From Streptomyces populi (GTDB lineage Bacteria; Actinomycetota; Actinomycetes; Streptomycetales; Streptomycetaceae), in contig NZ_KZ626858.1 of assembly GCF_002911015.1 (NCBI RefSeq), positions 39,289-103,288 of the forward strand: a stretch of DNA of 64,000 nucleotides. Reading direction: 5' to 3'. The position numbers and the translations under genes are program-made. Of this stretch, positions 26,069 through 34,342 are shown piece after piece (positions within the stretch are counted from its first letter, which is position 1; the number at the start of each line of letters is the position of its first letter). The notes below the pieces were generated by a model. That model was not told where the DNA came from. It ran no database searches and saw only the letters and a list, made by a program, of their open reading frames with translations.

Positions 26069-26100
26069 CCCGTCTCCTCCTCTCGTCGCCCACAGCCGCG

Positions 26101-27549
26101 TCAGGCACCGAAGTGGACGGCGACGGTCTTGACCCGGGTGTAGAAGCGCAGCCCTTCCTCGCCCTGCTCCTTGAACGGCGATCCGGAGTCGCGGAAGCCG
26201 CCGAAGGGGTGGTGCACGTCCCAGCCGGAGGTGGTGGTGTTCACCGCGATCTGGCCGCACTCGGCCTGGTCCGCGAACCGGTGGGCGGCGCCCAGGTCCT
26301 GGGTGAACACGGCGGCGGCGAGGCCGAAGACCGAGTCGTTGACCGCCTCGACCGCCTCGTCGAAGGAGTCCACCGCGCGCAGCGCGACGACCGGTCCGAA
26401 CACCTCCTCGCGCCAGATGTCGAGGTCCGGGGCCACGTCGCCGAGCACGGTCGGGTCGACGTAACAGCCGTGGCTCAGCGCCTCGTCCGCGGGCCGGCCG
26501 CCGCCGGCGAGGACCGTCGCGCCCTGCTCGACGGCGCGCTCGATGTCGGCGAGGACGCCGTCCCGCTGCCGGGCGCCGGCCAGCGGCCCCATCGTGGTGC
26601 CGGCGGCGAGCCCCGGCCCGACGCGCAGCGCGGCGGTCTCGACGAGCAGCAGCGCGGTGAACTCCTCGTACACGGGCCGCTCGACGATCACCCTGCTGGT
26701 GGCCGTGCACCGCTGGCCCGCCTGGGCGAAACCGGCGGCCGCCACCGCCCTGGCGGCGGCGGGCAGGTCGGCGTCGGCGAGGACCACGGTGGCGTTCTTG
26801 CCGCCGAGTTCGCCCTGGAAGCGGACGTTGGTGTGGGCGAGCGCGGCCCGCAGGCCCTCACCGACCTCGTTGCTGCCGGTGAAGGTGACGGCGGCGAGGC
26901 GCGGATCGCGCAGCAGCGCCTCGGAGATCTCCGCGCCGCGTCCGGTGACCACGTTCAGGACTCCGGCGGGCAGGCCCGCGTCGTGCAGGGCGCGGGCGAG
27001 GTGCAGGGCGGCCCCCGGGGTGTCGGTGGCCGGCTTGAGGACCGCCGCGTCGCCCGCCGCGAGGCAGGGGGCGAGTTTGCGGGCCGGGGTGATCAGCGGG
27101 TCGTTCCAGGGGGTGATCGCGAGGACGACTCCGAGCGGCTCGCGCTGGTGGTGCGTGCGGGTGTCCGGGCGTACGTCGTGGACCAGCGTGCCGTAGCCCT
27201 GGCGGGCGAGGCCCGCGTAGTACTCCAGGAAGTCGGCGGCCTTGAGGGTCTCGCCGGTCGCCTCGGCCCGGGTCTTGCCCATCTCCGTGCCGATGTCCTC
27301 GGCGATCCGTGCCACGCGCTCGCGCAGCAGCCGGGCCGCGTCCGTCATGATCCGGGCGCGCTCGAAGGGGCTGGTGCGCCTCCAGACCGCGAAGCCGCGT
27401 TCGGCGTGGTCGTAGGCGGCGGCGACGTCCGCGGCGCTCAGCGCGGGGACGCGGGCCACGGGGGCGCGCAGATCGGCGGGATCGTGGACGTCGATCCACG
27501 CGCCGGTCGTCACCCACTCCCCGCCGAGGAGGGTCTCCAGGGTTCGCAT
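26101..27549 (-). CDS. NAD(P)-dependent aldehyde dehydrogenase
   Basis: A 482-residue aldehyde dehydrogenase. It contains VLAITPWNDPLITPARKLAP, the general-base glutamate in FQGELGGKNATVV and the catalytic cysteine in GFAQAGQRCTATSRVIVE, and ends with GGFRDSGSPFKEQGEEGLRF. It is related to benzaldehyde, vanillin and succinate-semialdehyde dehydrogenases. Neighbours suggest it oxidises an aldehyde from the ThDP enzyme or side-chain metabolism. Start ATG at 27549; a GTG at 27558 would add three residues. Its upstream gap holds a five-copy tandem repeat and a candidate operator. Confidence 0.87.
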   Translation of the reverse strand: MRTLETLLGGEWVTTGAWIDVHDPADLRAPVARVPALSAADVAAAYDHAERGFAVWRRTSPFERARIMTDAARLLRERVARIAEDIGTEMGKTRAEATGETLKAADFLEYYAGLARQGYGTLVHDVRPDTRTHHQREPLGVVLAITPWNDPLITPARKLAPCLAAGDAAVLKPATDTPGAALHLARALHDAGLPAGVLNVVTGRGAEISEALLRDPRLAAVTFTGSNEVGEGLRAALAHTNVRFQGELGGKNATVVLADADLPAAARAVAAAGFAQAGQRCTATSRVIVERPVYEEFTALLLVETAALRVGPGLAAGTTMGPLAGARQRDGVLADIERAVEQGATVLAGGGRPADEALSHGCYVDPTVLGDVAPDLDIWREEVFGPVVALRAVDSFDEAVEAVNDSVFGLAAAVFTQDLGAAHRFADQAECGQIAVNTTTSGWDVHHPFGGFRDSGSPFKEQGEEGLRFYTRVKTVAVHFGA

Positions 27550-27592
27550 CAAGATCACTTCTCTCGTCCGCCGCGGTGCGGACCGCGGTCAA

Positions 27593-27710
27593 CGGGTGGG
27601 CCGGCTCCGGGAGCCGAGGGGTGGGTCGGCCCGGGAGCCGACGGGTGGGCCGGCTCCGGGAGCCGACGGGCGGGACGCCCGGGAGCCGACAGGTGGGCCG
27701 GTTCCGGGGC
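27593..27710. repeat. Degenerate tandem repeat, about 24 bp x 4.8
   Basis: Five head-to-tail units of 23-25 bp: 27593-27617, 27618-27641, 27642-27666, 27667-27689 and a partial one at 27690-27708. Units 1 and 3 are identical; each complete unit contains GGGAGCCGA and most contain GGTGGG. It lies 45 bp upstream of the aldehyde dehydrogenase start, between it and the candidate operator at 27756. No coding role is apparent; it may form structure in the 5' untranslated RNA. Confidence 0.85.
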
Positions 27711-27755
27711 CGCACCGACCACATACGAGCGGGGCCCCCTCCGGCCAGCCCCGCG

Positions 27756-27774
27756 GCGGCACACATTGCTTGCG
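27756..27774. promoter_or_regulatory. Shared operator, copy C (degenerate)
   Basis: CGGCACACATTGCTTGCGC matches copy A (24812-24830) at 13 of 19 positions with an intact right half TTGCGC. It lies between the divergent aldehyde dehydrogenase and small monooxygenase genes. This copy is weaker than the other two. Confidence 0.35.
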
Positions 27775-27852
27775 CGCCGTACGGGTCGCTCATCAGGGGA
27801 TTCGTGCTGGAATCGGCGGGTCCGACGACCCGGCCCCCAACGGAGGAAACAC

Positions 27853-28140
27853 ATGGCTTTCGCCGTCGTCGCCCACTACCGCTGCGCGCCCGCCGACGCG
27901 GACACCGTGCGTGCCGCGCTGCTGAGGATGCGCGAGCTCACTCCCACCGAGCCGGCGAACCTCGCCTACGAGGTGCACGCCGAGGTGGACCGGCCGGGCT
28001 CGTTCGTGCTCTACGAGCGGTACACGGACCGCGCGGGCTTCGAGGCGCACCGGACGGCGGACCACTTCACCGAATTCATCGTGGGCCGGGTCCTGCCGCT
28101 GCTGACGGAACGCACGGTGACGTTCGCCGAGGTGCTCTGA
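27853..28140 (+). CDS. Antibiotic-biosynthesis-monooxygenase (ABM) domain protein
   Basis: A 95-residue dimeric alpha-beta-barrel (ABM/YgiN-like) protein. The pattern starts AFAVVAHYRCAPADADTVRA, has SFVLYERYTDRAGFEAHRTA in the middle and ends in the FIVGRVLPLL helix. Family members are cofactor-free quinol monooxygenases or heme-degrading enzymes; here oxidation of a phenolic or quinol intermediate is possible. It is the only plus-strand gene inside the catabolic island. GGAGG precedes the ATG by 6 nt. Confidence 0.82.
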   Translation: MAFAVVAHYRCAPADADTVRAALLRMRELTPTEPANLAYEVHAEVDRPGSFVLYERYTDRAGFEAHRTADHFTEFIVGRVLPLLTERTVTFAEVL

Positions 28141-28189
28141 GCCGTCGGCCCGGAGCCCCCGCGGCTCCGGGCCGACGCCGGACACGGAG

Positions 28190-29212
28190 TCAGAACTCGT
28201 TGCCCCAGCAGTACCGGGCGAGCGTCTCCACCAGGACCAGTTTGCGGCGCTGGTCCTCGGCGCCGACGAGCGGTCGCGCCGCGATGTCGGCGAAGCCCCG
28301 GGACGGCGAGAGCGCCATGTCCTCGATGTCCTTGATCTCGGCGGCGGCGTCGATGCGGGCCAGCACCGTGTCGATCTCCTCCAGCTCGGGGGTGGTCGCG
28401 TCGACGACCCCGAGACAGACGTCCCGGTCCTCCGGCAGCGCTCTGAGCAGGTCGAGTTCGGCCGCCGTCCCCTGGTCGTACGGGAGGATCCAGCGGTCGG
28501 CGGGGATCTCGCCGTACAGCCGCCCGGCCCCGGCCCTGTCCACCTCGTCCGGCGCCCGCCGGCCGGGGCAGACGCCGATCCGTACGCCCTCGGGGCGCTC
28601 GTCCAGGCGTACCGCCAGTGCCTCCACGGCGAGCGCGTCCTCGAAGGACAGCGCGCCGGGAGCGGTCGGCTCGGCCGCCAAGTGGCCCAGCAGCAAAGGG
28701 TTGTCGAGCTGGATCAGCCGGACGCCGCGGGAGACGAGGAGTCCGATCTCCGCGCGGATGATCTCCGCCAGGGCTTCGCCGAGTTCACGGGCCGAGGCGG
28801 GGCCGCCGGAGCCCGCGAGAGCGGGGTCGAAGGTGGTGGCGGCGAGGTAGGCCGGTGAGGGCAGGGACACCTTGGGCGCGATCACCGTCAGCTCGGCGAG
28901 CCGGGCCGCCCGGCCGGCCACCAGGGGGCCCTCGGCCTCGGGCAGGGACTCGGCCACCCAGCGGACGAGACCGTCGGGCCCGGTCTCCCCCGTACGGCGG
29001 AAACCGGAGACGCCGCCGAGGACGGCACCGCGGAAGTCCTCGTACGGGAAGCCGCCGTCCGTGACGACGGTGGAGCGCACCTTGCGCTGGAGAGCGACTG
29101 CCTCCTCGACCGCGGCGTCCAGCGCCGCGGGATCACCGCCCGGGTCCGTCAGGCCGGCCGGACGGACCAGGCTGCCGTGGTGGTCGATGCGGTAGTTGAA
29201 CGTGTCCGCCAT
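28190..29212 (-). CDS. MetE C-terminal-like (UROD/MetE fold) protein with altered metal site
   Basis: A 340-residue protein resembling the C-terminal catalytic barrel of cobalamin-independent methionine synthase: RSTVVTDGGFPYEDFRGAVL, LIQLDNPLLLGHL and DIEDMALSPSRGFADIA. In zinc-dependent relatives the ligands are a His-x-Cys pair, a Glu and a late Cys. Here the matching places read IGVCPGRR (Cys but no His) and ALSPSRGFA (Arg for the late Cys). Zinc-dependent thiol methylation therefore seems unlikely. It sits in a tight operon, 3 bp after the HbpS-like gene. Possible roles are C1 removal from a methylated aromatic or another lyase chemistry; neither is shown. Confidence 0.75.
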   Translation of the reverse strand: MADTFNYRIDHHGSLVRPAGLTDPGGDPAALDAAVEEAVALQRKVRSTVVTDGGFPYEDFRGAVLGGVSGFRRTGETGPDGLVRWVAESLPEAEGPLVAGRAARLAELTVIAPKVSLPSPAYLAATTFDPALAGSGGPASARELGEALAEIIRAEIGLLVSRGVRLIQLDNPLLLGHLAAEPTAPGALSFEDALAVEALAVRLDERPEGVRIGVCPGRRAPDEVDRAGAGRLYGEIPADRWILPYDQGTAAELDLLRALPEDRDVCLGVVDATTPELEEIDTVLARIDAAAEIKDIEDMALSPSRGFADIAARPLVGAEDQRRKLVLVETLARYCWGNEF

Positions 29213-29215
29213 GGC

Positions 29216-29749
29216 TCAGGCGCCCTTCTCGGTCTGCTCGGTGTTCCGTGTCGTCCCGGCGCTCTCGGTGTTCCGTGTCTCCTCCCGGCCGCCCGTCGCC
29301 CCGCCCGCGACACCCCAGGCGGCGAACTCCAGTTCGTAGCCGAGGGATTCGAGGACCTCGTCGGCCACCTGCTGGTCCTCCTCCGCGGTACCGCCGGCGA
29401 TGCCGAGTCCGCCGATGATCTCGCCGTCCCTCTTGATGGTGACGCTGCCCTCCGTGGCCATGATGGGCTGGGCGGCGCCGGGCAGTTGGGAGAGCTGGGC
29501 GAAGAACACCGGCTGGCTCTCCTGCCATTTCCTCAGCATCTTCCCGGGGCGCTGCATCACGGCCGCGGTGTACGCCTTGGCGCGGGCGATGTCCGGGGTG
29601 AGGGGGCGGGCGCCGTCGCAGCGGCGGACGCTGACGACGAAGCCGCCCGCGTCCACCACGGCGACGCTGACCGCCTTGCCGAGCGCCCGGGCCCGCTCCA
29701 GGGCGGCGGTGACGATCTCCTCGGCGGCGTCGAGGGTGAGGCTGCTCAT
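29216..29749 (-). CDS. GlcG/HbpS-like heme-binding family (DUF336) protein
   Basis: A 177-residue protein whose first 145 residues are a GlcG/HbpS domain: LDAAEEIVTAALERARALGK, SVAVVDAGGFVVSVRRCDGA, then ATEGSVTIKRDGEIIGGLGI. The family includes heme-binding HbpS and domains accompanying glycolate or diol use. No signal peptide is visible, so it is probably cytoplasmic. The C-terminal tail (about residues 148-177) is odd: rich in E, T and R with a repeated TRNTE motif. It overlaps the upstream hydrolase stop by 4 bp (ATGA) and is followed 3 bp later by the MetE-like gene. Confidence 0.8.
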   Translation of the reverse strand: MSSLTLDAAEEIVTAALERARALGKAVSVAVVDAGGFVVSVRRCDGARPLTPDIARAKAYTAAVMQRPGKMLRKWQESQPVFFAQLSQLPGAAQPIMATEGSVTIKRDGEIIGGLGIAGGTAEEDQQVADEVLESLGYELEFAAWGVAGGATGGREETRNTESAGTTRNTEQTEKGA

Positions 29750-30528
29750 GCGGCTTCCTTGTGTCCGAGGGTGCGGCGCAGGTGTGCGACGGCCCGGTTG
29801 TAGGGGCCGGGCGTCTCCCAGTACATGGAGTGCGGGGCCCCGGGGACGATCTCCAGGCGGGAGCCCGGGAGCAGTTCGTGGGCGCGGGTCACGGTCCTCA
29901 CGCTGAGCACCGCGTCCTTCTCGCCGAGGAGGAAGGCGATCTCGACACCGGATTCCTCGATGTCCCGCAGCGAGGGCCCGTCGGTGTCGAGGTTGCGCAG
30001 GTCGGCCATCCTGGCGACGTTGAAGGTGCCCATCTGCTGGAACAGGAACGTGCGGTCGGCGTGCTCCCGCTGGAAGCGCCGGGTGAGCAGGCGGTCGACG
30101 ACCGGGAGCTTGACGGCCTCGGCGCGGTCGGCGGCGGCCAGTTCGCGCAGTTCGGGGTGGTCGATGCCGCCGAGGGAGTGACCGAGGACGACGGCTCCGA
30201 CCCGGTCGGGGCGCAGCAGGCCGGCACGCAGGGCGGCCACCGAGCCGATGGACTGGCCCACCAGCATCACGTCGGTGAGGTCCTCGGCGTCCAGGACGGC
30301 GAGGACGTCACCGGGGAAGTCCTGGCCGTCGAACTCCGGCATGGCGGAGTCGGACTTGCCGAAGCCGCGCAGGTCCAGGGTGACGACGGTGAACTCCTCG
30401 CGCAGTGCGGCCACTTGCTGCCACCAGGCGGCGTGGTTGCCGCCGCTGCCGTGCACGAGGAGGATCGCCGGACCGCTGCCGTGGCGCTCGTAGTAGACGG
30501 AGGTGCCGTCGGAGTCGGCGAAGGGCAT
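29746..30528 (-). CDS. Alpha/beta hydrolase (meta-cleavage-product-hydrolase-like)
   Basis: A 260-residue alpha/beta hydrolase. The oxyanion region is LLVHGSGGNHAAWW, the nucleophile elbow VGQSIGSVAAL places Ser near residue 92, and the acid (about LLGEKDAV) and base histidine (GAPHSMYWE) follow. The size fits C-C hydrolases of meta-cleavage products and enol-lactone hydrolases. Its neighbours (extradiol dioxygenase, FAH-family enzyme, aldehyde dehydrogenase) support such a role. The substrate is unproven. Confidence 0.85.
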   Translation of the reverse strand: MPFADSDGTSVYYERHGSGPAILLVHGSGGNHAAWWQQVAALREEFTVVTLDLRGFGKSDSAMPEFDGQDFPGDVLAVLDAEDLTDVMLVGQSIGSVAALRAGLLRPDRVGAVVLGHSLGGIDHPELRELAAADRAEAVKLPVVDRLLTRRFQREHADRTFLFQQMGTFNVARMADLRNLDTDGPSLRDIEESGVEIAFLLGEKDAVLSVRTVTRAHELLPGSRLEIVPGAPHSMYWETPGPYNRAVAHLRRTLGHKEAA

Positions 30529-30579
30529 GGAAGGGAACTCCTGGAGGTACGGGGGAAAGGGACTCGGGGCCGCGCGCGC

Positions 30580-30951
30580 TCAGTCGGGGCGCCTGCCGTG
30601 GAAGACCAGCTCGATCATGGTGTGGTCGGGGTCGTGGATGTAGCAGAACTTGGACTGGTTCTCGGGGCGTTCGACCGGGCGGGTGTGCCGGATGCCCAGG
30701 TCCTTCAGATGGGCGAGGAACTCGTCCCAGTCGTCGACCTCGACGGCGAAGTGGTAGGGCGCCATGCGCTCCATCTCCTCGACCGGGGTGAAGTGGAGGT
30801 CGAAGTTGCCGCGGGTCATCAGGACGACCCGGGTGTTGGACCTGGGCATGATGCGCTTCATCCCGAAGACCTTCGTGTACCACTCGGCGGTCCGGTCGGG
30901 GTCGGTGGTGGGGAAGTTGACGTGGTGGATGTAGCGCGGAGCCTTGCTCAT
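30580..30951 (-). CDS. Small VOC family protein
   Basis: A 123-residue single-chain VOC protein. IHHVNFPTTDPDRTAEWYTK gives the first metal His and DPDHTMIELVFHG the C-terminal Glu; an internal APYHFAVEVDD supplies another His. It is probably a dimeric glyoxalase-like isomerase, lyase or dioxygenase acting on a pathway intermediate. It overlaps the FAH-family gene by 4 bp (ATGA). Confidence 0.83.
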   Translation of the reverse strand: MSKAPRYIHHVNFPTTDPDRTAEWYTKVFGMKRIMPRSNTRVVLMTRGNFDLHFTPVEEMERMAPYHFAVEVDDWDEFLAHLKDLGIRHTRPVERPENQSKFCYIHDPDHTMIELVFHGRRPD

Positions 30952-31745
30952 GCGGAATTCCCTTCTGGACGTACGGGGTTGGAGAGCACGCCGATGCCGC
31001 TGATCTCGATGTCGACGGTGTCCCCGGGCTCGATCCGGCAGGTCGACTCGGCGCCCATCCACAGCACGTCGCCGGGACGGACGGTGATGTGCCGGGTGAT
31101 CTCGACGAGGTAGTCGTAGGGGTCGAAGACCATGTCGCCGGTCGGGAAGGCCGCCCGGACCTCGCCGTTGACCCGGAGCGTGGTCGTCTGCGCGAGCGCG
31201 TCGACATCGGTCTCGATCCAGGGGCCCATCGGTTTGAAGGTGTCGCTGTTCTTGCTGCGCCAGAACGTGCGGTCCCGGTGCTGCCAGTCGCGGGCGCTGA
31301 CGTCGTTGCCGATCGTCCAGCCGAAGACCGAGGCGCGGGCCTGTTCGTACGTGGCGTTTCGCAGGGTGCGGCCGATGACGGCGACGAGTTCGGGCTCGGC
31401 CTCGAACCGGCCCGTCACCGCCGCCGGTTTGACGATGGGCGAACCGTGTCCGGTCAGCGCGCTGTTGGCCCGGTAACCGACCTCGGGGCGCACGGGGACC
31501 TCGGCCCCGCAGTGCGCGATGTGCCGGGGGTAGTTGAGGCCGACGGCGTAGAACACGGGCGGGACGACGGCCGGCAGCCAGACGGCCTCGGCCCTGGGGA
31601 CGGTGCCGATGACGGTGAGACCGGGGTCGTCCGGTGTCCGCCGGTCCACGGCCTCCAGCGGGGACCCGGACAGCAGCTCGACGTCCTCCTCCCCCACGCG
31701 GCCCCACACCGCCCGGCCGCCGGCCGACACGCGGGCGTATCTCAT
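30948..31745 (-). CDS. Fumarylacetoacetate hydrolase (FAH) family protein
   Basis: A 265-residue FAH-superfamily enzyme. Conserved parts are FYAVGLNYPRHIAHCGAE, acidic metal ligands in FEAEPELVAVIGRTL, GWTIGNDVSARDWQ and GDVLWMGAESTCRIEPGDTV. Members hydrolyse acylpyruvates, hydrate 2-oxopent-4-enoate or decarboxylate oxalocrotonate, all steps after extradiol ring cleavage. It lies 5 bp downstream of the aldehyde dehydrogenase gene and overlaps the small VOC gene. Isomerase, decarboxylase and hydrolase subfamilies cannot be separated here. Confidence 0.85.
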   Translation of the reverse strand: MRYARVSAGGRAVWGRVGEEDVELLSGSPLEAVDRRTPDDPGLTVIGTVPRAEAVWLPAVVPPVFYAVGLNYPRHIAHCGAEVPVRPEVGYRANSALTGHGSPIVKPAAVTGRFEAEPELVAVIGRTLRNATYEQARASVFGWTIGNDVSARDWQHRDRTFWRSKNSDTFKPMGPWIETDVDALAQTTTLRVNGEVRAAFPTGDMVFDPYDYLVEITRHITVRPGDVLWMGAESTCRIEPGDTVDIEISGIGVLSNPVRPEGNSA

Positions 31746-31750
31746 GACGG

Positions 31751-33199
31751 TCAGCCCGCCAGGAGGTGGGAGACGCGCTTGGTGATCAGGTAGGCGTCCA
31801 GTGCCTCGGGCCCGCCCTCCCTGCCGTAGCCGCTCTCCTTGACGCCGCCCGAGGGCGCCTCGCTGACCGAGCCGCCGCAGTGGTTGACCGAGAGGATGCC
31901 CGCCTCCAGCTCGCGCACCAGGTGTTCGGCGGTGGCCGCGGACTCGGTGAAGGCGTACGCGGCGAGGCCGTAGGGCAGTTCGTTCGCGGTGCGCAGCGCG
32001 TCGTCGAGGCCGCTGAACGCGGTGACGGGCGCGAGCGGTCCGAAGGGCTCCTCGCGCATCAGGTCCGCGTCCGGTGGCACGTCGGTCAGGACGGTCGGCG
32101 CGAAGAAGTAACCCGCGCGGTCGAGACGTTCGCCACCGGTGCGGAGCGTGGCGCCACGGCGCACGGCGTCGGCGGTCAGCCGCTCCATCGCGCGGAGCCT
32201 GCGTTCGTTGGCGAGGGGGCCCATGGTGGTGCCCTCGGCCAGGCCGTCGCCGACGACGACCGCCTCGGCCGCCTTCACGAACTCGGCGGTGAAGTCGTCG
32301 ACGAGGCTCTCGTGGACGAGGAACCGGCTGGGCGAGGTGCAGACCTGGCCGGCGTTGGCGAACTTGGCCAGGGCGGCGCGGCGGGCGGCGCGGGCGGGGT
32401 CGGCGTCCGCGCACACGATCACGGGGGCGTGTCCGCCCAGCTCCATCAGGGACGGCTTCATGACCTCGCCCGCGGCGGCGGCGAGCAGCTTGCCGACGGG
32501 GACCGAGCCGGTGAAGGCGACGAGGCGGACGACCGGCGAGGCGATCAGGTGGGCCGACACCTCGGCCGGTTCGCCGAAGACGAGGTTGAGGACACCGGCC
32601 GGCAGCCCGGCGTCCACGAAGCAGCCGACCAGGGCGGCGGCCGTGGCCGGGGTCTCCTCGGAGGCCTTGATCACGATGGAGCAGCCCGCGGCGAGGGCCG
32701 AGGAGATCTTGCGCATGGGTCCGCCGGCCGGGAAGTTCCAGGGGACGAACGCGGCGACGGGACCGATCGGCTCGCGGCGCACGGACAGCAGGGTGCCCGG
32801 GGCGGAGGGGACGATGCGGCCGTAGGCGCGGCGGGCGTCGTCGGCGTGCCAGCGCAGGGTGTCCGCGACCCGCCGGGCCTCGCCGGTGGCCTCGGCGAGG
32901 GGTTTTCCCTGTTCGAGGGTCATGATCCGGCCGACCTCGGCGGCCCGCTCGGTGAGCAGGTCGGCGGCGGTGTGCAGGATCGCGGTGCGCCGGGCGACGG
33001 GTGTGTCGCGCCAGGTCCGAAATCCCTGGTCGGCGGCGTCGAGGGCGCGGTCCAGGTCGGCGGTGGTGGCGAGGGGGACCTCTCCGATCACCTCTTCGGT
33101 GGCCGGGTTGACGATCGGGGCGGTACGGCCGGTGCCGCCCGGGCACCATCGGCCCGCTATGTGCAGGCGGACGGCGGGGTAGCCGTGGTCGGTGGTCAT
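31751..33199 (-). CDS. NAD(P)-dependent aldehyde dehydrogenase (succinate-semialdehyde-like)
   Basis: A 482-residue aldehyde dehydrogenase of the GabD/SSADH group. The motifs are AAFVPWNFPAGGPMRKISSA (cofactor cradle), LMELGGHAPVIVCADAD (general base) and KFANAGQVCTSPSRFLVHE (catalytic Cys). The C-terminus has GGVKESGYGREGGPEALDAY. Related enzymes oxidise 2-hydroxymuconic semialdehyde and other semialdehydes, which would fit a branch after meta-cleavage by the dioxygenase encoded just upstream. It is only distantly similar to the second dehydrogenase at 26101-27549, so the two probably act on different aldehydes. Confidence 0.87.
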   Translation of the reverse strand: MTTDHGYPAVRLHIAGRWCPGGTGRTAPIVNPATEEVIGEVPLATTADLDRALDAADQGFRTWRDTPVARRTAILHTAADLLTERAAEVGRIMTLEQGKPLAEATGEARRVADTLRWHADDARRAYGRIVPSAPGTLLSVRREPIGPVAAFVPWNFPAGGPMRKISSALAAGCSIVIKASEETPATAAALVGCFVDAGLPAGVLNLVFGEPAEVSAHLIASPVVRLVAFTGSVPVGKLLAAAAGEVMKPSLMELGGHAPVIVCADADPARAARRAALAKFANAGQVCTSPSRFLVHESLVDDFTAEFVKAAEAVVVGDGLAEGTTMGPLANERRLRAMERLTADAVRRGATLRTGGERLDRAGYFFAPTVLTDVPPDADLMREEPFGPLAPVTAFSGLDDALRTANELPYGLAAYAFTESAATAEHLVRELEAGILSVNHCGGSVSEAPSGGVKESGYGREGGPEALDAYLITKRVSHLLAG

Positions 33200-33301
33200 G
33201 GGTGGGAGCCCTCTCAGGCCGGCGGACGTGACGGTGGGAGCCCGCGGCGAAACGGCCGGGGCGATGGGACCGGGGCGACGGGACCGGGGGCGCGGCGCGG
33301 G

Positions 33302-34222
33302 TCAGGAGGCGGGGGCGTCCTGCCGGTCGCGGTTGGTGCGCAGGGCCCAGATGTGGTGGGGCGGGGTGGTGGTGTGGACGCGGGTCTCGTAGGAGTCGTC
33401 GACCCGGTCCATGTCGGCCGCGTACTCGACGCGTCCGCCGCAGGGGGCGTGCACGAAGCGGAAGACGTTGGAGCCGACCGTGTGGCGGCCGAGCCTGCGG
33501 GCCTCGCGCCAGCCCCGGTCGATCATGTGGTTGCCGCCTTCGACGACGTCGTCGAAGCCGGGGACCTCGTAGGCGACGTGGTTGACGCCGGCCTTGTCGG
33601 GGCGGTGGCAGAGGAGCATGGTGTGCTGGTCGTCGTCGCCCGGGGCCCGCATGAAGACGCCCATGGGCTCGACGACGTCGGTGGGCCGGAAACCGAGGCG
33701 GTCCACGTAGAACGCGACGGCCTCCTCGCGGCCCTCCTCGGGGATGTTGAGCGCCACGTGGCACATGCGCAGCGGGTGTACGCGGGTGATCGGCTCCAGC
33801 GCGGTGTTCCAGCGGGTGACGCTGCCGAGCGCGTTGGCGGGCCGGGGCGTGACGTCGGCGGGGCGGGGCCGGGCGAGGGTCAGGGCGGCCCCGAAGCCCG
33901 TCTCGTCCACGGTGTGGAACACGCCCGCGACGTCCTGCCGGACCGGGCGGTCACGGCCGGCCGCGGCGACCAGGCGCTCCAGCTCCCGGGGGGTGTCGAC
34001 GCCCCAGACCACCTCCCGCAGGGTGGGCCCGTCCTCCACGGGCGGCGGGAGCGGTGCGCCCGGCGCGGTGTCGAGGTGGAGGGTCTGGCCGGTACGGGTC
34101 TCGAACACGGCGTGCTCGTCGGTCCGTGCCAGGAGAAAGAGCCCGAAGTCGTCGAAGAACCGGACGCATTCGCCGAGGTCGTCGATGCCGTAGGTGACCG
34201 ATTCTATTCTCTGGATTCCCAT
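33302..34222 (-). CDS. Extradiol dioxygenase, VOC type I
   Basis: A 306-residue two-module VOC dioxygenase. The metal triad is visible as H155 (RMCHVALNIP), H215 (GVNHVAYEVPG) and E266 (GGRVEYAADMD). The spacing matches 2,3-dihydroxybiphenyl and catechol 2,3-dioxygenases. It heads a unit with the aldehyde dehydrogenase, FAH, VOC, hydrolase, HbpS and MetE-like genes, a plausible ring-cleavage and downstream set. The conserved palindrome at 34302-34320 is about 80 bp upstream, and the LysR gene follows immediately beyond. Confidence 0.88.
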   Translation of the reverse strand: MGIQRIESVTYGIDDLGECVRFFDDFGLFLLARTDEHAVFETRTGQTLHLDTAPGAPLPPPVEDGPTLREVVWGVDTPRELERLVAAAGRDRPVRQDVAGVFHTVDETGFGAALTLARPRPADVTPRPANALGSVTRWNTALEPITRVHPLRMCHVALNIPEEGREEAVAFYVDRLGFRPTDVVEPMGVFMRAPGDDDQHTMLLCHRPDKAGVNHVAYEVPGFDDVVEGGNHMIDRGWREARRLGRHTVGSNVFRFVHAPCGGRVEYAADMDRVDDSYETRVHTTTPPHHIWALRTNRDRQDAPAS

Positions 34223-34301
34223 GGGCTCCTCGTTTCGCGGGTCGCCTGGCGAGCGTAGGTTCAGGGCGGCAGCGGGCTCAACGGTCCGGACTCGGCGGAA
34301 T

Positions 34302-34320
34302 GCGCAATCGTTTCTTGCGG
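34302..34320. promoter_or_regulatory. Shared palindromic operator, copy B (GCGCAA-N7-TTGCG)
   Basis: GCGCAATCGTTTCTTGCGG in the 120-bp gap between lysR and the dioxygenase gene. It matches copy A (24812-24830) at 15 of 19 positions, including both CGCAA and TTGCG arms at the same 7-bp spacing. It implies a promoter for the dioxygenase unit separate from lysR. Confidence 0.62.
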
Positions 34321-34342
34321 ACGGGGAATGCCGTGCGGGAGG

